In this document: in pieces, positions 6,834 to 10,109 of the stretch | Layout of the letters: each line of letters opens with the position of its first letter | How positions within the stretch are numbered: the first letter of the stretch is position 1 | Assembly (NCBI GenBank): GCA_003649145.1 | Contig: QMQZ01000003.1 | Span: forward strand, 1 to 10,109 | DNA: 10,109 nucleotides | Reading direction: 5' to 3' | Source: Thermoproteota archaeon | GTDB lineage: Archaea > Thermoproteota > Methanomethylicia > Culexarchaeales > Culexmicrobiaceae | Notes under the pieces: generated by a model | Databases searched by the model: none | The model's input: the letters and a program-made list of their open reading frames with translations, nothing else | Told to the model about the DNA's origin: nothing | Program-made: the position numbers and the translations under genes

Positions 6834-6968
6834 CTAAAGGACTAGATTAAAATCGTGCCAGCCATTTTATTCAATAATCGAATTTTGAACATGTTAAGAG
6901 ATTAATATCAACTATACACTGATGATTATGGACATAATACTTATGTTGAACTAGTTCATTATTTTGTT
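6834..6968. other. A+T-rich intergenic stretch between divergent transcription units
   Basis: Within the 350-base gene-free region 6765-7114, this part holds no open reading frame or RNA gene I can support. It contains a TATA-like TTATGTT around 6941-6947, about 26 nt before the putative sRNA, and a perfect palindrome GAACTAGTTC at 6948-6957 between that box and the sRNA. The rest is plain A+T-rich sequence. Confidence 0.4.
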
Positions 6969-6970
6969 AT

Positions 6971-7033
6971 GAGGATGATTGCGCTCGAAAGGGCTGACCG
7001 AAACGGGATGATTGACCCGCGCAGGGCTGACTC
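6971..7033 (+). ncRNA. Probable archaeal C/D box guide sRNA (2'-O-methylation guide)
   Basis: A G+C-rich island in A+T-rich intergenic DNA made of two matching halves 33 nt apart. Each has ATGATTG (6975-6981 and 7008-7014; C and C' boxes, RUGAUGA-like, 5 of 7) and then, after exactly 12 nt, CTGA (6994-6997 and 7027-7030; D' and D boxes). Twelve-nt spacers are typical of archaeal C/D sRNAs. Short stems flank both kink-turns as expected: GAG 6971-6973 with CTC 7031-7033, and CCG 6998-7000 with CGG 7004-7006 closing an AAA loop. In both, three unpaired bases (GAT, ending in U) precede the sheared G-A pairs. Weakness: the sixth C-box base is T, not G. By the N+5 rule the D guide would mark the G in CCCUGCGCGGGU and the D' guide the second U in CCCUUUCGAGCG. 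A TATA-like box about 26 nt upstream fits. Confidence 0.6.
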
Positions 7034-7065
7034 GAAAGCTAACTACTGGAAATGCAAGTCTAATC

Positions 7066-7078
7066 ATAAGCTTAATAA
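7066..7078 (+). promoter_or_regulatory. TATA-like promoter of the UppP gene
   Basis: ATAAG followed by CTTAATAA (7071-7078) resembles BRE plus TATA. Initiation would fall near 7100, giving a leader of about 15 nt before the TTG at 7115. A perfect palindrome CCTAATTAGG (7082-7091) sits between box and predicted start. Confidence 0.4.
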
Positions 7079-7081
7079 CCA

Positions 7082-7091
7082 CCTAATTAGG
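7082..7091. promoter_or_regulatory. Palindrome CCTAATTAGG, possible operator of uppP
   Basis: A perfect 10-bp inverted repeat placed between the TATA-like box (7071-7078) and the expected start of transcription near 7100, where a bound repressor would block initiation. Short A+T-rich palindromes also arise by chance, and no regulator is encoded nearby. Confidence 0.25.
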
Positions 7092-7114
7092 CTATACTGT
7101 CCCAGTGAAGCAAA

Positions 7115-7912
7115 TTGGAAGTAATTGCATTACTAGTAATAGGAGCTATACAGGGTATCATAGAATGGATACCAATTAGTAGCAGTGGACAAATCCTAAT
7201 ACTACTATCTAAAATTACAGGTATAAGTCCAGGTTTAGCATACGAGTACTCCTTGGCATTACACTTAGGCACAGCACTTGCAGCGCTGACATTTTACAGG
7301 AAAGCAATATCTCAAGCTTTGAGAGAAGTAAATTATAGTCTTAAATTCAGAAATCCAACATCACTGCTACTCACTGTGACACCTGCCTGCTCATTTCTAG
7401 TCGCCGCCCCACTTTTCCTACTAATTAGACTACAGTTCCAAAAATTGAGTGCTGACGAAATAACGGCAATAATTGGCTTATTTCTAATAGCAACTGGATT
7501 AATCAGCTTAAGATCATCAAGCATGAAAAGAGTAAAATATATTTCGAATTTCAGTTTAAAGGAGGCTATTTTACTAGGAATTGTGCAAGGGCTCTCTATC
7601 ATACCTGGAGTTTCACGAAGCGCAATAACCATAGCCCTTCTACTTGGCTTGCATTTTAAATCCGAAGATGCATTTAATGCTTCCTTTATTGCAGCAATAC
7701 CCGTAACATTTGCTGCCGGCCTCTTTGAAATAATCAATACGGCATCACCCACCATAATTGCAGGAATTCTAACCGCATTCACCTTCGGATTGATAACAAT
7801 GAAGGGAATGATAATGATTTCTAAAAAGGTCAAGCACCATGCACTATTAATACTGCTTGGAACCATCATAATAGCTTCATATATAATCGCATTAATTTTG
7901 CAAAAAATTTAA
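7115..7912 (+). CDS. uppP: UppP/BacA-type undecaprenyl (polyprenyl)-diphosphatase
   Basis: Integral membrane phosphatase that removes one phosphate from a C55-type polyprenyl diphosphate, restoring the monophosphate lipid carrier; in archaea the carrier would be a dolichol-type phosphate used for glycan or glycoprotein assembly. At 265 aa it has the normal family length. Seen: first motif Q13-x3-E17 and PISSSG (20-25), second motif PGVSRSAIT at 164-172 with Arg168, matching the PGxSRSxxT signature; the usual Gly after SRS is Ala here. Several hydrophobic helices fill the rest. Start is TTG at 7115, preceded by GTGAAG (7105-7110) as a weak ribosome site; it places the first motif at the family position. 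The two other polyprenyl-phosphate enzymes in the window (DUF92 protein and polyprenol kinase) fit a shared lipid-carrier theme. eS25 follows after 47 nt. Confidence 0.93.
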   Translation: MEVIALLVIGAIQGIIEWIPISSSGQILILLSKITGISPGLAYEYSLALHLGTALAALTFYRKAISQALREVNYSLKFRNPTSLLLTVTPACSFLVAAPLFLLIRLQFQKLSADEITAIIGLFLIATGLISLRSSSMKRVKYISNFSLKEAILLGIVQGLSIIPGVSRSAITIALLLGLHFKSEDAFNASFIAAIPVTFAAGLFEIINTASPTIIAGILTAFTFGLITMKGMIMISKKVKHHALLILLGTIIIASYIIALILQKI

Positions 7913-7959
7913 GTACTCGTACAAAGCTAGGCTGAGCACCAAAGATAGGAGGTTAACGT

Positions 7960-8259
7960 TTGGGAGGACCTAAAAAGAAGAAGCCGCTCACAAGAAGAGC
8001 ACCCAGAAAGAAGCCTGAAGTAAAAAAGGCAGAATTTCAAAGAGTCGTCAGAGAAGTAGTTGTAGATGACAAACTATTGAAGCAAATAGAAAGAGACGTC
8101 GCAAATATGAAATACATAACCCCGTACATTATAGCCACGAAATTCAACTTAAGACTAAGCCTAGCAAAGAGCATTCTTAAAGAGCTAGCTGGAAATGGAA
8201 CTTTAACGCTAGTTGCACCAAACAAAAGAGCACCACTATATGCACCGAGCATCCAATAA
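7960..8259 (+). CDS. rps25e: Small ribosomal subunit protein eS25
   Basis: Ribosomal protein eS25 of 99 aa, a small-subunit component shared by eukaryotes and TACK/Asgard archaea and generally missing from Euryarchaeota, so a useful lineage marker. Seen: a lysine/arginine-rich N-terminal tail (PKKKKPLTRRAPRKK) and the winged-helix part with YITPYIIATKFNLRLSLAKSILKELAGNGTLTLV and the closing PLYAP, in family order. Start is TTG at 7960 with GGAGGT (7948-7953) six bases upstream. It gives MGGPKKK, like the MGG start common in archaeal eS25, whereas no ATG lies near. It lies 47 nt after uppP and 115 nt before the polyprenol kinase gene, so it may share transcription with uppP. Confidence 0.93.
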   Translation: MGGPKKKKPLTRRAPRKKPEVKKAEFQRVVREVVVDDKLLKQIERDVANMKYITPYIIATKFNLRLSLAKSILKELAGNGTLTLVAPNKRAPLYAPSIQ

Positions 8260-8374
8260 GCCTAGTAAACTTAAACATTAATAGCGATATTTTATTAAAA
8301 GTTCTCATTTTAATAACAAACCATATTAACAAATTATTTTAATATAATCGCAGACGTCATCGGAGGACGAGTAA

Positions 8375-9070
8375 TTGGCCTCCCTCTACGACCTAACCCT
8401 CGTCCTAATAGTTTACATTATAGTCATAATGATCATAGGATTAACAGAAATTGCGAGGAAGAAATTGAACTTAAGCTCAAAAATTACAAGAAGAGTTATA
8501 CACCTTTTCGCTGGAGATACGATATTGTTCTTACCTTTATTCACTGACAAAATTTATCCGGCACTACTGCCCATCGGACTTGGATTAATGACTGCAATAG
8601 CATTCGCATTCAAAAAGAGCTTCCTAACAACTACTATGATTGAAGAGGAAGACGTCGCACTTCACGCATACGGCCCAGTTTATTACATCATATCAATATT
8701 AATTTTAGTCCTAACATTATGGGATAAAAAGTACATTGCAATGGCCGCAACAATGGTGATGGCATGGGGAGACGGTTCTGCACCAATCATAGCCAGAAAG
8801 GTTAAGAACACGCATAAGTACATTGGCAATAGAACTATAGAAGGCTCACTTTCAATGCTAGCTTTTGGATTTTTAGGCGCACTTTTAGCCATAACAACTG
8901 CAATGCAAATCGAGCAAGGCTACATAACGTGGCAATTAGCAATCTTAAGAGCAGCAATCGCAAGCATTGTGGGAACAATAGCTGAAGCACTATCAATAGG
9001 GCCACTAAAGCACTTCGATAACTTCACAGTCCCACTACTATCAGCTCTAGCCCTATACTTCACTTGGTAA
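8375..9070 (+). CDS. Dolichol/phytol kinase-like membrane protein (SEC59/VTE5 family polyprenol kinase)
   Basis: Polytopic membrane protein of 231 aa with about seven hydrophobic segments, related to CTP-dependent dolichol kinase (SEC59) and phytol kinase (VTE5). Seen: an N-terminal RRVIHLFAGD (family R-K-x-x-H), GDGSAPIIARK at 132-142, NRTIEGSLSM at 152-161 (family K-S/T-x-EGS/T) and DNFTVPLLSAL from D215 near the C-terminus, all in the family order. Known members phosphorylate a polyprenol using CTP. Inferred: here a geranylgeraniol- or dolichol-like alcohol is recycled to its monophosphate, which the DUF92 protein at 898-1713 could convert to the diphosphate. TTG start at 8375 with GGAGGA (8362-8367) seven bases upstream. 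The gap 8260-8374 has T-rich and TATA-like stretches but no clear single promoter. CysRS follows after 55 nt. Confidence 0.87.
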   Translation: MASLYDLTLVLIVYIIVIMIIGLTEIARKKLNLSSKITRRVIHLFAGDTILFLPLFTDKIYPALLPIGLGLMTAIAFAFKKSFLTTTMIEEEDVALHAYGPVYYIISILILVLTLWDKKYIAMAATMVMAWGDGSAPIIARKVKNTHKYIGNRTIEGSLSMLAFGFLGALLAITTAMQIEQGYITWQLAILRAAIASIVGTIAEALSIGPLKHFDNFTVPLLSALALYFTW

Positions 9071-9087
9071 CGAAAACTTTTATTTAT
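9071..9087 (+). promoter_or_regulatory. BRE/TATA-like promoter of cysS
   Basis: CGAAAA (9071-9076) followed by CTTTTATTTAT (9077-9087) lies just after the polyprenol kinase stop codon. Initiation about 25 nt downstream, near 9108, would place GGTGAT (9112-9117) at the start of the message and leave a leader of less than 20 nt before the GTG at 9126. Confidence 0.45.
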
Positions 9088-9125
9088 CGTCGAAATGTTC
9101 ATACTTTTGCAGGTGATGGCATATT

Positions 9126-10109
9126 GTGTTGCAAGTATACAACACTCTAACTAGGAAGAAGGAAATTTTCAAGCCACTAGACCCCAATATAGTTAAAATT
9201 TATGTGTGTGGCCCAACCGTTTACGACAAGACCCACATAGGCCACGCGAGAACTTACGTCACATTTGACGTGATAAGGAGATACCTAGAATTCAAAGGAT
9301 TTAACGTGTTCTACGTAGTAAACATAACTGACATAGAAGACAAAATAATAGCAAAGTCGTTGAAGACAGGTAAAAGCTGGAAAGAAGTGGCCGACGAATA
9401 CACAGCCGACTTCTTCAAGGCAGTAGACGCACTCAACATCAAGAGAGCACACATATATCCGAGAGTCAGCGAGCACATAGAAGACATCATTCACTTCATA
9501 GAGAAGCTAATAGAAAAGGGGCATGCATACGAAGCCGAAGGAAACGTGTACTTTGACGTAGACTCATTCAGCGACTACGGAAAACTATCCAACATAAGTA
9601 GAGACCAACTAAAACCTCAAGAAGAAGGACCTGGGAAGAAGAATCCATATGACTTCGCACTCTGGAAAAAAGCAAAACCTGGAGAACCCTACTGGCAAAG
9701 CCCGTGGGGGCCGGGCAGACCTGGCTGGCACATAGAGTGCTCAGTCATGTCATCTAAATACCTCGGAGCACAATTCGACATACACGGCGGAGGTCAAGAT
9801 CTGATATTTCCACACCACGAAAATGAAATCGCTCAAAGCGAAGCATATTTCGGAGTCAACCCTTGGGTTAAGTACTGGCTCCATACAGGAATGCTAATCA
9901 TGGGTACTGAGAAAATGTCAAAGTCAATTGGCAACGTAATAACAGTTGAAGAAATATTGAAAAGCTACAAGCCAATGGAAGTACGCTTCTACCTACTGAG
10001 CTGCCACTACAGAAGTCAACTAGCATTCAGTGACGAAGCGCTAAAACACGCAAAAGCAGCTTATAATAAGATACTGAATGCGATATCTAGCTTACAGTCA
10101 ATTCTAAGC
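9126..10109 (+). CDS. cysS: Cysteinyl-tRNA synthetase (partial, runs off the window)
   Basis: Cytosolic class I aminoacyl-tRNA synthetase that charges tRNA-Cys. The open frame encodes 328 residues without a stop; full-length enzymes have about 460-480, so the anticodon-binding C-terminus lies outside. Seen: VCGPTVYDKTHIGHART with the HIGH signature and the first zinc ligand Cys, then GWHIECS (second Cys), HGGGQDLIFPHHENE (His and Glu ligands) and GTEKMSKSIGN with the KMSKS loop. All four zinc ligands known from E. coli CysRS (Cys, Cys, His, Glu) are present. Start: GTG at 9126, 8 nt after GGTGAT, giving MLQVYNTLTRKKE, the normal family N-terminus. A TTG follows directly at 9129. The ATG at 9116 is out of frame and meets a stop after 12 codons. 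Confidence 0.97.
   Translation, partial: MLQVYNTLTRKKEIFKPLDPNIVKIYVCGPTVYDKTHIGHARTYVTFDVIRRYLEFKGFNVFYVVNITDIEDKIIAKSLKTGKSWKEVADEYTADFFKAVDALNIKRAHIYPRVSEHIEDIIHFIEKLIEKGHAYEAEGNVYFDVDSFSDYGKLSNISRDQLKPQEEGPGKKNPYDFALWKKAKPGEPYWQSPWGPGRPGWHIECSVMSSKYLGAQFDIHGGGQDLIFPHHENEIAQSEAYFGVNPWVKYWLHTGMLIMGTEKMSKSIGNVITVEEILKSYKPMEVRFYLLSCHYRSQLAFSDEALKHAKAAYNKILNAISSLQSILS

Noticed and set aside
6919..6926. CTGATGAT as a further C box upstream of the sRNA
   Set aside because: The exact TGATGA is attractive, but no D box lies at a suitable distance and no flanking stem forms; the two-half structure at 6971-7033 is complete without it.
6971..7039. The 33-nt repeated pattern as a CRISPR-like or mobile-element repeat
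   Set aside because: Only two copies, and the matching positions are just the box motifs and the GGG before CTGA; the spacers differ as guide sequences do.
6765..7114. A tRNA gene in the large intergenic region
   Set aside because: No T-loop GGTTCAAAT-type sequence or seven-base acceptor stem could be found on either strand.
7333..7869. 178-codon open frame on the minus strand inside uppP
   Set aside because: It lies fully antisense to a gene with clear UppP motifs, has no recognisable domain, and mirrors the codon structure of the real gene.
9116..9154. ATG directly after GGTG as the start of cysS
   Set aside because: It is out of frame with CysRS and reaches a stop after 12 codons; the GTG at 9126 gives the family N-terminus.

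Overview
The window looks like chromosomal DNA of a TACK-group archaeon (Thermoproteota or relatives). The clearest marker is a gene for ribosomal protein eS25, which TACK and Asgard archaea have and Euryarchaeota generally lack. Other archaeal signs are a ThiD-ThiN fusion, a single-domain KaiC/RAD55-type ATPase, BRE/TATA-like elements before several genes, GGTGA/GGAGG ribosome sites and frequent TTG/GTG starts. I cannot name the lineage more closely. I see no insertion sequence, CRISPR array, tRNA or rRNA.

Layout. 1-1713 (minus): a KaiC-like ATPase and a DUF92 membrane protein (VTE6/phytyl-phosphate kinase-like). 1714-1796: a divergent intergenic region built around a perfect palindromic TATA-like sequence. 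1797-3810 (plus): a two-gene operon, a CcdA/DsbD-like six-helix membrane protein without the redox cysteines, followed by thiDN. 3820-6764 (minus): a tight four-gene operon of membrane proteins of unknown function, starting with a DUF6754-like protein. This is the most interesting part of the window. 6765-7114: a 350-base intergenic region with the promoter of that operon, a probable C/D box guide sRNA and the promoter of the next gene. 7115-9070 (plus): UppP/BacA-type polyprenyl-diphosphatase, eS25 and a dolichol/phytol kinase-like protein. 9126-end (plus): cysteinyl-tRNA synthetase, cut by the window edge.

How it fits together. Three genes concern polyprenyl phosphates: DUF92/VTE6-like, UppP, and the polyprenol kinase (SEC59/VTE5-like). 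Together they could carry prenol to prenyl-P to prenyl-PP and back. thiDN makes and joins the pyrimidine part of thiamine. eS25, CysRS and the putative sRNA belong to translation and RNA modification. The four-gene module has two proteins with a soluble domain held between terminal membrane helices, plus two polytopic proteins. It has its own strong promoter and Shine-Dalgarno sites, all-ATG starts and visibly higher G+C than its neighbours, which suggests a well-expressed membrane complex of unknown function.
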